NCBI GenBank assembly: GCA_963975425.1 | Contig: CAXBGS010000002.1 | Coordinates: 434,001-498,000 of the forward strand | Reading direction: 5' to 3' | DNA: 64,000 nucleotides | Source: CAXBGS01 sp963975425 | GTDB taxonomy: Bacteria > Planctomycetota > Planctomycetia > Pirellulales > Pirellulaceae | In this document: one piece after another, positions 15,982-28,700 of the stretch | Layout of the letters: each line of letters opens with the position of its first letter | How positions within the stretch are numbered: the stretch's first letter is position 1 | Notes under the pieces: generated by a model | What the model was told of the DNA's origin: nothing | What the model saw: only the letters and a program-made list of their open reading frames with translations | Databases searched by the model: none | Translations under genes and position numbers: made by a program

Positions 15982-18900
15982 ATGACCTTCAAAGCAGGTG
16001 CGTTCGCGCGTGCGCGGCGTCTGACAATAGAGCAATTCGAGTCGAGACGCCTGCTGGCGATGGACATGGCGGGACACACCATGGCGATGGTAGACGTTCA
16101 GGCGTCGGAGATTTTCACTGCGCATGACCGCATCCCGCGATTCGCCGCCAACCCGACGGCCGTCGCCGTGGACAATGGTGATTGGACACAGCCCGAAACT
16201 TGGCAAGGCGGTGTGGTGCCATCGTCGGGCGATATTGTTTCAATCCCCTCCGGCGTCACGGTCCGATATGACGCCGACTCGACGGCTGCTTTGAAAGCGA
16301 TCGAAATTGCGGGCTCGCTTGATTTCGCCACCGATAGCGATACTGCGTTGTGGACGAGTGAGATAACGGTTCTACCCAGCGGCTCGCTGACACTGGGGAC
16401 GGTATCCGATCCCGTGCTCGATTCAATCACATCGGAAATCATCTTCACTGACACTCAATTGGCAGTGGGCACCGAACAAGCTCCTGGATCGGACCCAGAG
16501 CAATTCGGAAACGGCTTGATCGTCCTTGGGAAGTTCGAATCGAACGGCCGAGACGTCACACCTTTCGTGCGTGCGACGCATGATATCTCTCGCGGCGATA
16601 CCGAATTGACACTGGAATCCGTACCAGCGGACTGGCGAATCGGCGACAAGATTCTGTTGCCGGGTACGAACCAGGAAGTCATTGGTAAAAGCTTCTCACG
16701 TCACAGCGAGACGGAAGAAGTGCAGATCGCCGGCATCCGCGGAAACACAATCACGCTGGACCGGCCGACATCGTATTTCCATGTCGGTATCGCCGAGAAC
16801 CCATTCGATGTGGAAGTGTTCGCTCATGTTGCCAATACAACGCGCGGCATCGAACTGAGATCAGAGAATGCAAATGGGAATCGTGGACACGTGATTGCCA
16901 CTGGTGCAGCGGATATTGATATCGCCGACACCAGCTTTGTGGGGCTTGGGCGCACATCGGCCGATTACCAAGTCGACAGCCTGATACGCGACGACAGTGG
17001 TGAAATCATTCACCTGGGGACCAACCAGATCGGTCGCTACGCGGTTCACTTCCATCACTTGGCAACGCCACCACAAATCGTTGGGTCGGTGGTGTCCGAC
17101 GCCGCAAAATGGGGCATCACGGTTCACCACACCAATGACGGATTCGTCAAAGACAACATTGTCTTTGACGTCGACGGCGCGGCAATCGTGACCGAGGCCG
17201 GCAGTGAAGTCGGAAACGTATTCGAAGGCAATTTGGTCGCTCAGATTCATGGCGGGCACCAGATCAACGACACGCGAGCTGGCGTTACTCAGGCCTTTGA
17301 CGCGACCGGCGAAGTGTTTGTCGAGATCGGCGCGGACGGTTCTGGTTTTTGGTTCCGAGCGTCGGCCGGTACCGTCGAGGACAACGTGGTCTATGACGCT
17401 GCCGGGTACGGGTACAACTTCAACGGTTACTATCACGGCTTCCGCGAACCAGGCTTCTCGATCAAGCAATTGGAATCGTTTCGTGGCAACGAAGCGGCGT
17501 CCAGTCGCGGCGGATTGTGGGTGACATGGTCCCAGGGCATGGGAGTGCTGGACGAATATCAAACGCAAGTCTTTGAGGACTTCCTTGCCTGGAATGTCCG
17601 CGAGGATGCGATCGAAGCGTACCATGATGCCGAGTACGTGCTACGCGATATCACGCTGGTCAATGACCCGATCGCGTCAAGTTTGAACTTCGGCAGCGAC
17701 TTTCGTTTCCAGGCACGGATCAATCAAGGAATCAACCTGGGGAATCCGAGCTACGAGAATTTCAACGTCCGCTTAGTAGATATCAAGATCAGCGGGTTCA
17801 ATATCGGCATCACCGCTCCAGTGCACGTCGGTGATCGTGGCGCGGTGATCGAACGCGCCCGATTGCAATCTTTTATCAACATCGCGTTCGAATCGCAGGC
17901 TTCGCTCGACGGAACGGCACTCAATGACGTAACATTCTTACCGACATTCGTGACACGGGTGTCGGCAAAAATGCCGGATCGAGTCGCCGATATCTGGAAA
18001 GAAGACGTAGGAGTCGTTCGCGAGGGCGCACAAGCGACAGGGGCACCACCCATCAACGGCCCAGGCCCTCAATTGCCGAGTGACATTGTATTGACGGTGG
18101 ACGGGCGGCTGAAAATCACCGGCAGCGACACTGATGATCAGGTCACCCTTTCGATCACCGGCGACGACCTAACCATCCTCAGCAACGGGACGCCCAGTGT
18201 TATATCGTCAGCCCTTGTTTCCAGCATCCTGTTTCTTGGAAATGGCGGCGACGATTCATTGATCAACGATACGGGATTGCCGTTGGTCGCGATTGGTGGC
18301 CCCGGCAATGACCGGATCCAAGGCGGCACGGGCACCGACTCGATTTATGGCGAAGAGGGCGATGACGAACTCTTCGGAGGTGCCGGAAACGACATTATCT
18401 ATGGCGGTGACGGAGACGATGTACTGGACGGCCAGGACGGCGAAGACAAGCTACGAGGCGGCTCGGGTAATGACACCGTTGTCGGCGGCGAAGGCAGCGA
18501 TCCCGTGCTCGTCGGCGGCGACGGAGACGACGCCATCCACGGCAACGAAGGTAATGATGTCCTGGTCGGCAACGCAGGCCAAGACTCTTTGATGGGCGAC
18601 TCGGGTGACGACTCGCTAAGCGGCGGAGATGGCGATGACGATCTGCAAGGCGGCGATGGCGACGATGTGTTAGTCGGGGGTGACGGTGTCGATCGTCTCG
18701 ATGGCGGCCCCGGCATGGATACAGTTCGGTCGACGCCGATCGACATCGTGGTGCAATCCCCAGAACCACTCGGTGAGCTCCCCGTTGCCGAAGTAGCAGC
18801 GCTCGAAGTCGCAAAACCCGAAGTCGCAAAACCCGAAGTCGCAAAACCCGAAGTCGCAGAAGTCGAAGTCGAAGTCGAAGTCGAAGTCGAAGTCGAAGTC

Positions 18901-19710
18901 GAAGTCGAAGAGATCGAAGTCGCTGAGACCGAAGTAGCACAGGTCGAGGTTGCTGAATTCGAAGTGATGAAAAGTATCAATGAGACGAAGCTCGAGGAAG
19001 CACTCTTTGTGCAGCAATCACTTTCGCACGCGGAAACTGAGGAACCGGCCGCTGTTAGCGAATCACCAACGAAGTCCGTCAGGCTGACACCGGAATCCGA
19101 AGCCGCCGTCAGTTCCGTCGAGCAGAACATAGCCGATGCCGCGATTGTGGACTTGCTTGAAGAACATGATCTAATTTCGCCGGTTTTTGAGCTCGATGAA
19201 TCATTGCCAAGCCCCGCGGTGGATCAAGTCATTTCGGCTGAACCAGAACCTTCGGTTGCCACGACCGATGCAATATTGCCCGAAAAAACGACTGCCGCAT
19301 CGCTTTCACCTGAAAACGCGGTGAATCCACAAAGCTTGTTCACGATCGATGAAGCATCGGCGCCAGCGACATCCCCGGACACCGCGATAGATGACGCCGC
19401 GTTTTCGGCATCCATTTCGGCCGCTCGCTTGCCTAGGCAGGACGAGTCAAATGAAAACGACGAAGCACACCTTTTCGGCGAGCAAACGGTCGCGGAGACC
19501 TCCACGCCAATTGCTGCGGTTCGGAGCGGTCGCAGCCGCCTGCTAGCCAGTTCCTACGATGCCGATCCGATCAACGCCCGGTCATCGGACAGGGAACCCG
19601 GTGAAGACTTACCAGGGTCGGTCGATATCGGAGTCGCCTTGAGTGACGAACCACTTGGCCGCATCGACCAGCTGCTTCGATTCGCTCGATTGATCCGGCG
19701 AAACGAGTAG
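15982..19710 (+). CDS. Giant surface protein with LEPR-xLL-like motif, G8 domain, β-helix and RTX-like repeats
   Basis: I choose the ATG at 15982 (AAGGA six bases upstream) over the one at 15976; the product is 1242 residues. The N-terminus carries the planctomycete LEPR-xLL-type export motif (EQFESRRLLA, about 17-26). Next come a G8-like domain (NGDWTQPETWQGG…VPSSGDIVSIPSGVTV, about 60-190), a long parallel β-helix (to about 680), and glycine/Asp-rich RTX-like calcium-binding repeats (GGxGxD units, about 770-915). An Ala/Val/Glu low-complexity spacer (KPEVA repeats, then EV repeats) and an acidic Ser/Ala-rich tail follow. The layout suggests a secreted, Ca2+-dependent adhesin or carbohydrate-binding protein. 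Its last 102 bases overlap the 3' end of the polyketide synthase gene antisense. Confidence 0.9.
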   Translation: MTFKAGAFARARRLTIEQFESRRLLAMDMAGHTMAMVDVQASEIFTAHDRIPRFAANPTAVAVDNGDWTQPETWQGGVVPSSGDIVSIPSGVTVRYDADSTAALKAIEIAGSLDFATDSDTALWTSEITVLPSGSLTLGTVSDPVLDSITSEIIFTDTQLAVGTEQAPGSDPEQFGNGLIVLGKFESNGRDVTPFVRATHDISRGDTELTLESVPADWRIGDKILLPGTNQEVIGKSFSRHSETEEVQIAGIRGNTITLDRPTSYFHVGIAENPFDVEVFAHVANTTRGIELRSENANGNRGHVIATGAADIDIADTSFVGLGRTSADYQVDSLIRDDSGEIIHLGTNQIGRYAVHFHHLATPPQIVGSVVSDAAKWGITVHHTNDGFVKDNIVFDVDGAAIVTEAGSEVGNVFEGNLVAQIHGGHQINDTRAGVTQAFDATGEVFVEIGADGSGFWFRASAGTVEDNVVYDAAGYGYNFNGYYHGFREPGFSIKQLESFRGNEAASSRGGLWVTWSQGMGVLDEYQTQVFEDFLAWNVREDAIEAYHDAEYVLRDITLVNDPIASSLNFGSDFRFQARINQGINLGNPSYENFNVRLVDIKISGFNIGITAPVHVGDRGAVIERARLQSFINIAFESQASLDGTALNDVTFLPTFVTRVSAKMPDRVADIWKEDVGVVREGAQATGAPPINGPGPQLPSDIVLTVDGRLKITGSDTDDQVTLSITGDDLTILSNGTPSVISSALVSSILFLGNGGDDSLINDTGLPLVAIGGPGNDRIQGGTGTDSIYGEEGDDELFGGAGNDIIYGGDGDDVLDGQDGEDKLRGGSGNDTVVGGEGSDPVLVGGDGDDAIHGNEGNDVLVGNAGQDSLMGDSGDDSLSGGDGDDDLQGGDGDDVLVGGDGVDRLDGGPGMDTVRSTPIDIVVQSPEPLGELPVAEVAALEVAKPEVAKPEVAKPEVAEVEVEVEVEVEVEVEVEEIEVAETEVAQVEVAEFEVMKSINETKLEEALFVQQSLSHAETEEPAAVSESPTKSVRLTPESEAAVSSVEQNIADAAIVDLLEEHDLISPVFELDESLPSPAVDQVISAEPEPSVATTDAILPEKTTAASLSPENAVNPQSLFTIDEASAPATSPDTAIDDAAFSASISAARLPRQDESNENDEAHLFGEQTVAETSTPIAAVRSGRSRLLASSYDADPINARSSDREPGEDLPGSVDIGVALSDEPLGRIDQLLRFARLIRRNE
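18805..18906 (+). repeat. In-frame coding microsatellite (15-bp and 6-bp units)
   Basis: Three perfect copies of a 15-base unit (GAAGTCGCAAAACCC, 18805-18849) are followed, after GAAGTCGCA, by eight perfect copies of GAAGTC (18859-18906). They encode EVAKP ×3 and EV ×8 in the spacer of the surface protein. Units are multiples of three, so slippage changes spacer length without breaking the frame. Confidence 0.95.
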
Positions 19711-22700
19711 CTGACGCGTCGACGTGCGACGGACGAAACCAAAGTCGGTCAGCGCCCGTTCCAACAAACTGCTAATGACGTGCATTACGATGGCGTCCGC
19801 GCCGAGCTGGCGACAGTATCGGTGAATCGATTCCAGCAGCGAATGCAGCTCGCGGAGATCGTGACGAAAAACGAGCTCGACAATATGAGCTCGTGCGTAA
19901 CGATAAGCGTCATCGGCATCACTGAACTTCAGGACGACACTGCCCAACACGCGATCGTCGCGAACCGCTTCCAGGCAGATGTAATCTTGCCCTGGCTGAT
20001 CGACGTATTTCCAGTTCAGATAACTCGCGTCGCGAACGGTGCAGCAACCCAAATCTGGCGAGACCGATTGCCAGATCTGATCATGCACCGGACCAAACCG
20101 ATCGATCTTGCGCAGTTCCGTTTTCACGCAGCCAACCGATTGCCGCATTCGCCGGATGGCCGTTTTCGATCGAAGTCCAGCAGCGACTAAAGGCAACAGC
20201 GAAGACGACACCTTTCCCTGCAGCACTCTCATGGGGCGAATGGGCAGTAAATAGGTTTGCAAATCGGCAACAAACTTCCAACCCAGCTGCAATAAGATCT
20301 CCTTCATCTGATCTGTCTGGCCCAAGGACAAACTGACGGGCATGTCTTCGCGCGACTGCATGACCAATTGAACGCCACCGCCCTGGCGTTGGAATTCCGG
20401 AAGCACCATCGTGTCGACAAACCAAGCCGTCTTGATTTCGTGATTGCCTACTTTGACTCGCACATGCTGAGCACCATGGTGCCCGACGACTTGTTGTTCA
20501 TGAATCAGCATCCAAACCCTTGGCTCGACCGAAATGCGTTTCGCCGATTCAACGAACATCCATTTCCATCGCGGCTCGATCCAATCTTCCCGGCGACGGG
20601 GCCAGGCGCACCGATAAAAGTCGAAAATCCCCTCTTCCAATGTCGAGTCATAACCCTTGATTCGCGAAGCGGAAGAAGTTTCCGAGCTTGGGGTTTCTTT
20701 CTGGATGTCGCCGAGTTGTTCGTCGAGCCCCGTCGCGATCGACTCGATCGTCGGTGCTCCAAACACGAGGCCGTGTTCGCGGAGGCCGGTTTTCTTAGCA
20801 ATACTGTTGGTCAGCTCCGCCGCCATCAACGAGTCCATCCCGATGTCGAACAAGTTGCGGTCGACCGGAATGCGATCCGGGTCAGGAGAACGCGACAGCC
20901 TTGCGAATTCTTTCTGCACCAGCCGGATGAGACCTTCGCGCCGATCATCGGTGTTGCCTGTGAGTGCGTCGATCCAGGCCGGAACAGGGCGACCGTTTCC
21001 GGTGAATGACGGCGAAGCGTCACAAAGACCCGATGCCACCGATGATTGCGGAGCACGCAGTGGATCGAACAATGGATTCTTGCCGCGCACCTCGAACACG
21101 GGCAGGAAGGTTTCCCAATCAACGTCGGCAACCACCGCCTGCGGCACATCGGCGCGCAATAACGATTCCAAAGTCGCGATGGCTTGCGTCGGATCAAGCC
21201 CGTGAATACCGATCTGCGCCATCTGAGCTAAGGCTGACTCGTCGGCCATCCCGCCTTGCGCCCATGGCCCCCAATTGATCACGGTTCCTGGAAGTCCTTC
21301 GGTGCGCCGATGCTGTATCAACGCATCCGTAAAGGTGTTTGCAGACGCATACAAACTTCGCCCGACGGATCCCCAAATCGATGCGATGGACGAAAAGCAA
21401 ACAAAGACATCAACCGAGTGCTCTCGTGCGAGTTCATCCAAAGCGATGGTGCCGGCAACCTTCGCGGCGAACATTTCGGTCGCATCATCAACGCTACACG
21501 CCGTGATCGAGATCTGGCGATCTATTCCCGCGGCGTGGAAAATACCGTTCAGTTGAAACGGGCTCAACCGATCCAACGATTGACGAAGCGACTCGGCGTC
21601 ACCGACGTCGGCCTGGACAACGTCAATCGTCGCCCCCTGTTCTTGCAATCGCAACGTCAACGACTCTTGTGGCGGCGAGAGGTTTCCGGTCCGGCTGATC
21701 AGGATCAGTCGCGAAGCACCTTTGGACACCAACCACTGTGCAACCTGTTGGCCGATCGCGCCCAACCCACCGGTGATCAAGTAAGTTCCTGACGAGCAGT
21801 CGAATTCACAATGCGGTGCAATCGCCTCCGCATTTCTCAAGCGCGGTACGTATCGTCCGCTCAAGCGAATCGCCACCAGTTCATCGTCGTTGGGACCAAA
21901 GACCTCATCGACCCAACCATCGAAATTGGCGACCACATCATCGACATCGATCAATCCGCCCCAGTGCCCTGGGAATTCGAGACTTGCGACGCCGGCGAAT
22001 CCTTGCAAAACCGCATGCGCCGGTGACACCGGTACGTCGCCGGGAATATTCGCACCGTGACGAGTAATGATCCAGACTGATCGACCGGGCAGGACTGGAG
22101 GCGTTGCGGGGTCAGTGGCGACCATCGCTTTCAAGACACTTGAAACCCGGGCGACATCGGTAGTCGCGCTTTCGCGCGCGTCGGTCGCATGCGAAGCCAT
22201 CACGATCACGACGCGGCTGTATTGCGATTGCCCACGAAGCGTTTGTTCCAAGACCGAATTATTAACCTCGTTACTCGAAAAGCAAACTTGGTCGCTGGCG
22301 ATGCCCCGGCCCGAAAGCTTCGACGACAATGCGTTCAGCGCTTCGCCGTCGTCGCCCACCAACAGCCACTTGATACCCGAATTAACTTCCACGCGGGTCT
22401 GGGCAGGCTGATGGTCGGCCGCCATCTGACGCCACTCTCGCAGATAGACATTAGCCTTACTTGTGGATGTTGCTTGCCGCTGGTTTGTTTGCTCGTTGAC
22501 ATTCGTCTGGAAGTCATCGATCCAAATCCTTCGTTGACGAAAGACGTTTCCAGGAACCGAAAGTCGTTGCCGACGATCAGCATCAAAGTATGCTCGCCAG
22601 TCCACATCGGCCCCGGTTTCAAACAGCAGACCGACGCTATCGGTCAATGTTTCCCAGTCAGATCGCGACCGTCTTGCGCTAGGCAGGTAACGCATGTCCG

Positions 22701-25700
22701 CATCACCGAGAATTTGTCGCGCCATGCCGAGCAGCACCGGATGCGGTCCGATCTCGATCATGTGAGTGGCACCGTCGCGCAGGACCGACTCGACCGCGTC
22801 GACAAATCGAACAGCATTGCGAGCTTGATGGATCCAATACTGGACCGTGGCCATTTCGTGCGAGATTACTTTGCCCGTCAGCGAACTGATGATGCGCGTG
22901 CTGGGAGTTTGCAAGTCCAACGTCTGAAGCACCTCGCGAAAAGGCTCGAGCATGGGGTCCATCAAATGCGAATGAAACGCATGCGAAACCGAAAGCTCCG
23001 TCGCTTTGATGCCTCTAAGATTCGCTTCCGCCGCGACGCGCCCAATCGCATCCAATTCGCCAGAAACCACGGTTTGCTCGGGACCGTTGATGGCCGCCAC
23101 CACAAGGTGCTCTCCATACGGCTCGATTAATTCTTCCGCGACATGCCGGCTTGCTGCGAACGAACACATGCCGCCGCCGGCGGGCAACGACTGCATCAGT
23201 GATCCGCGCGCGGCCACCAGGCGGCACGCATCGGCAAGTGAACAACCACCCGATATATGGAACGCGGCAACCTCGCCGATGCTATGACCCAACATCACGT
23301 CGGGGGTGATGCCCCACGATTGCCAAAGTTTGCCCAGTCCGATTTGAACGGCAAACAAAGCGGGCTGCGTGAACTGAGTTTGATGAATCAGCGAGTTTCG
23401 GTCGCTAGGGTCGCCGGCGAGCACTTGTTCTCTTAGCGACTCGGGCAACAAAGGCTCGAAATGCTTAAAGCATTCATCGAGCGCGGATCGGTATGTCTCA
23501 TTCGATTCATAAAGCTCACGCAACATGGACGGATACTGAGCGCCTTGACCTGTGAACAGGTACGCAATGCGACTCGGTGACGTACCGCGGCGCACGATAC
23601 GGCTTTCATCGTCATCTAACGAACGTGCGACCTCATCCAGCACCTCAGCCGCGTCTCCGGTCTGAGGCAAGGTGATGGCGATTCGGTAATCGTGATGGCG
23701 CATCCCCACATTCGCCGAATAGCAAGCGTTGGCGAGGTCGTCGGTTGGATGTTTCCGCAAGTAATCGCGCCAGACCGCAACTTGCTGTGCGAGCGAACTG
23801 GTATCGGGTGACGAGAGCGTTAGTAATTGTGCCGATCGCGACGGCATGGAATCGTTCGCGGCGACGGACGGTTCAGCTTCTTGCAGGATCACATGTTCTT
23901 CGAGGATCACATGTTCTTCGAGGATCACATGGACATTCGAACCGCCCACACCAAAGGAATTGACTCCGGCGATCCTTGGGACTTGCCGCTCGATTCCATC
24001 GACCAGCGCAGTGACCGGTTGCCAAGGTTCGAACGCGAGTTGACGGTGAAAGGGCAAGTGAGCAAAGTCGATCTGCGAATTGGCTTGTTCCGCCGAAATG
24101 TTTGGCAACAGCTGCCTATGATGCAGTTGCAAACACGTTTTGATCACTCCCATCAACCCCGCGCCGGCTTCCAAGTGCCCCACGTTTGGTTTGACCGATC
24201 CGATCGCACAGCTCTGATTCAAATCAACATCGGTTTGCCACAGGTCTCGATCCTGATAGGCGATTTCCAGACCACGGACCTCGATCGGGTCGCCCAGATC
24301 CGTGCCCGTTCCGTGAGTTTCGATAAACGAAACCATCCGCGGATCGACGCCCGAATTTCGCAACGCTCGCTTTGTCGCTTCAGCCTGCGCGTTAGGATTC
24401 GGCGCCGTGAATCCGACCGATCCCGCGCCAGAACTGACCCCAGTGCCTTTGATCACGGCGTAAATCCGGTCGCCCCGGCGCACGGCGTCCTCGACCGTAC
24501 GCAAGACAACTGCGCCGGCGCCTTCACCTAAGACCGTCCCATCGGCATCTTCTCCAAAAGGAACGCAGCGTCCCGTCGGTGACAAAATCCCGAGTTTACC
24601 CAACTGAACAAAGCGATCTGGATCGATGATCAAGTTCACTCCGCTAACCAGCGCGGATGAACAATCTTGGTTCGCGATTGCCTGGCAGGCATAGTGCAGC
24701 GCGGTTGCAGCAGATGAACAAGCCGTGTCGATCGCCAGGCTCGGCCCGCCGCACCCGAGTACTTGTGAAAGACGATTAGCCAGGCTGAAACCTTCCCAAC
24801 ACTTATAGATGCTGCCACATGCTGCCGCGTGCTGGTTGGCAAAACGTGCATAGTCGCTGTACATCGCGCCGACAAAGACACCCATGTCGGACGATTTTTC
24901 GCTGCCCATCGCGCCCGCGTCTTCGAGGGCTCGCCAGGATGTTTGCAGGATCAGCCGCAACTGCGGATCCATGAACTCGGCCTCGCGCGGCGAGATGCCA
25001 AAGAATTCTGGGTCGAATTGATCCGCATCCGCAATCAGACCTGCAAAATGTGGCCGGATGTCATTCAGGCGACCGATGAATGTGTCACGTTGGTTGGGGA
25101 CGGAAACGACGCCGCTGTCACCGCGAGCAAGTCGGTCCCAAAATTCATCCAGCGATTCTCCGCAGGAACACTTCACCGCAAGTCCAACCACAGCGATTTC
25201 GGACGCATCGTTTGGCTTGGAAACCGGCTCACGAACGTGTGAACCGCTGGAAACGTGCGGTACGTCTCGCTCACACAACGATTCGATCCGATCGATGATT
25301 TCCGAGACCCGCTGATGTTCGAATAACAACGTACGGGGCAGCGTTGGATACAACCGGCTGAGGGCGACGGTAATTTCCACGATCCGCAACGAATCGCATC
25401 CCATTGATTCCAGTCGATCGATGTCTCTGATTTCTTGCGGGCTGCGTTTCAGCGAGGTTGCAAACGCCTCCAACACGGTATCGGCAACGTCGCTCGCTGG
25501 CCGCGCGGCCGTCCCGGACGAAGATTCGTCACCGAAACGAAGTTGCAGCTGTGAGAGCGATGCAAGTTCATATGCAGCACGATGGATCTGTTCTTCCCGA
25601 TCGCGCTGCGACACCAAGCTTTGTGTTGACTTTGGTGTTGTCGGTTGATTCGGCGACTTCGCCGGTGCAGATTCCTCTGCTTTGAACTCGAAGTCGCGCA

Positions 25701-28700
25701 GCGTTTCGGCAGCGACGTTGACGACCCAGGTCGATTCGGTTTGCGCCGTGTCGCTTGATTCAGGCAAGGGCGAATCGGTCACCTTTCCCATGAACAATCG
25801 AGCCGGCGTATTGCGTTCAGTCGGTATATGCCGGAACGTTATGCTGGCTCGCTGGTGCTGTTCCGCAATGTTGGCGAGTTCTGCGACCAAACGGTGCTCG
25901 ACGCCGCGTCCGAGAACCCGACAACTCAGTAAGAAAGTGTCAACTTCCAGCGTTTCGTCCGTGGCTCGTGCAATCAGCAGGCCCACAAATCCGTAGTCGC
26001 CGAAACGGTCGCGCGCTCGAACCGACCGCAGCGTGACGTCGGGGTCGTCCATCAGCGATCGGATTTCCGATTCGTCGCGACGAATCGTCGTGAAATTGAA
26101 CTGATTGGTTCTCAGGGTAAGTTGCGATGCACGCGCAACGTCGGATACTGATACCGGATCAATTTGCACGATCAATTGCAAACTGTCGATGAAGTCCTGA
26201 AAACTGTTGGCGGATTCAAGATTCTGGCGACGGCGAAATTCTTCTTGGTATCGCTGTGTTCTTTCGCTGTCTTCTGCGGTCGTTCGGCGCGCATCAAGTT
26301 CCCAAGTATGCCGCAGCAATGCCACCGCTTGTTCGGCATCGGACGGCCACTGCAATGTCAGCACACTCGGGCACGTCGATCGAACTTCGGCGCATTCGAC
26401 AGGGTTGTCGTCGATAAAGATAAAGCTATCGAGCCCCAGGTTCAGCGATTCCGCGAGCTGGCGAATATTCTGTCCCTTGGGTTGCCAATTGATCTGGGCC
26501 GCAACCAACTGTTCCCGGCGTAATCCAAAGTCTTCTCGCTGCTCGAACACATCCCAAACATCTTGAGGCTCATTCTTGCTGCATAGGCAAAGTAAGACAC
26601 CACTGTCGTGTAATCGAGCCAGCGTTTGATAAAGCAACTGATGCTCTTCCGAGATCTCGATCCCTTGCGGGCCAGCCTCACCAACGACTCCTCGCCATAG
26701 CGTATTGTCGCAGTCCAGAATCACTAATTTTTTTGCCGGCACTAATCTGCGAAACGCCGCGCGGACCGCGATCGTCGCGAGAAATTGAAAGTATGCCGGT
26801 GTGAACGGTATGTGCGCAATCTCATCGCGGACGCGATCAAACACCGAGGCTGCATCGACGTCGTACACCGCGTGATAGTCCGCGGCACGCAGCACGCGAA
26901 CGCCATTGATGCTTTCGCAGCCGGCGACCAACCGGTCCTCAGCCTCGGTAATCATCTCTCGCGACAGCCCATCGCTGGCATGCGACGTCGGTTCCGCCGA
27001 TACAATTGACGGACAGACCAACACAAGCGTCTCTGCGCCCGCCATGGTCCGATGTGTGGCGAGCGCATCGAGGTGTTCTTGGACCGCGACCCGAATGCGT
27101 TCATCGGTTGTCGGTGCATTTGAATCGATTCGCGACTCGCGCTCGCGGACCCAATCGCTAACGCGGATCAGAATGATCGATCCGCCGACGCTTTGAGTGA
27201 CAACACTGGACGGATCGAGCAACTGTTGCAGCACTTGAGCATAGGGCGCGACATGAGTGCGAAAGTGCATCGACAACTCCGCCGCCCACCGCTGCACGCC
27301 TTCGCAGATTTCATCGGCGGTAAAGCTGGCACTGATTGCCAATTCAAGATCGGGCTCGCCGACCGGTTCGGCTGCCTGTGTGAAATTCGGCTTCGATGAA
27401 AAGTCGGAAAGCATTCGCAGATTTCCGACTTCACGATCCGACGATTCACCGCTGCTTGAATGGTGTTCCCCAAGCGTATCGATAAGCGAATCAACGATGC
27501 ACGTCGCCGCAGCGATAGATGGAATCGCCCCGACTGCACCCGAAGGCGTGTCATTCCAGCTGGTCATCAACTTGGGCGGTCTCGCGACCAAGAACTTCGC
27601 ACTGGGGAACTCGCGAGACGCGACGCGGCACGTCGCTTCCAGAGCCATCTTCAGTGATACATATTCGCTGAATCCAGCCGGCGATTCGTCAACGAACGAT
27701 GACGAAATCGCAATAACGCAGCCACTCGCATCTGCAACGCTTGGCAAGAAATGCGTGAGTGGCGATTGGAACAGCCGAGCATTCTGGGTCAGATAGTTTT
27801 CCGCGGGCGCGAGATGATCTTCACCCAGACGCCGCACCACGGGTGGCGCGCAGGCGTTGAGCACCAGAATATCGAGACGGCCATGGGACTCGAGAATTCT
27901 CTGTCGAATCGATTCACACCATGATGAATCGCCGACATCACCGGGAACCAATTCTGCGGTGGCGCCGGACTGCTCGAATTGTTGCAACAATGCGCTCGTT
28001 GACTCATTCACACTGCGACAGGCGATGTAGACCTTTGCTTTTGCGGCTCCCAGAGCAGCTGCAATTTCGGCACCAAGCCCTCGGCTTCCGCCACAGATCA
28101 ATGCCACCTTATCCGTAAGATTGTTGGTGGAACGGCCGAACGATTCACCGAACGCAGCGGGGCTAGGCGCAGCGGGATCGAATCGGACGTAGCTTCGCAC
28201 CGACGCGGTAGCGACCTGCCGACCGTTTGCGTCAGCGATATCCAAAGTCGTTTCGAGGATCCGAAAGCTCGGATCGTAGTGGTCAAACGTCAATCGATAG
28301 TACAACGTATCGGTTGGTTCGACATTCGCCGAAAACTCAATCGACAAACGTGTGAACAGTGACGCCAAGCCTGGTGCCTTCATGCCGACGATATAGCTGC
28401 ACAAGCCCAGCACCTGCCGGGGCAGTACCTGCAAGCAACCGTCTTGGATTGATTCCGTGGCAGTGAAACGATGGCAACCGAATCGTTGTTCTGCCTGTCG
28501 AAAACGGGCCGGATCCCATCGGACCGGTTCGGTGTCGAACGGATCTTCGTCTGCCCGCTGCGGCGAAATCGTGTCCAGCCAATCGACAAAGCCGGTTTCG
28601 GCCTCGCGCGCATTTGACCCGTCGAGCTCAGCCGTGCAGGTCAGCAGCGTGTGTTTGTCATCGCGAGCGGTCAGCTGGATCCCGTCGCGATCAACTTCAG

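Noticed and set aside
16861..17625. 254-codon minus-strand frame inside the surface-protein gene
   Set aside because: Antisense shadow of the β-helix coding region; the plus frame has clear domains.
18395..19130. Long minus-strand frames opposite the repeats of the surface protein (Arg/Leu-rich, Ser/Pro-rich and Asp/Phe-rich translations)
   Set aside because: They are produced by the codon periodicity of the plus-strand RTX and EV repeats; composition is extreme and no start signals are seen.
23827..24531. 234-codon plus-strand frame inside the polyketide synthase gene
   Set aside because: Antisense to the ketosynthase domain with intact active-site motifs on the other strand.
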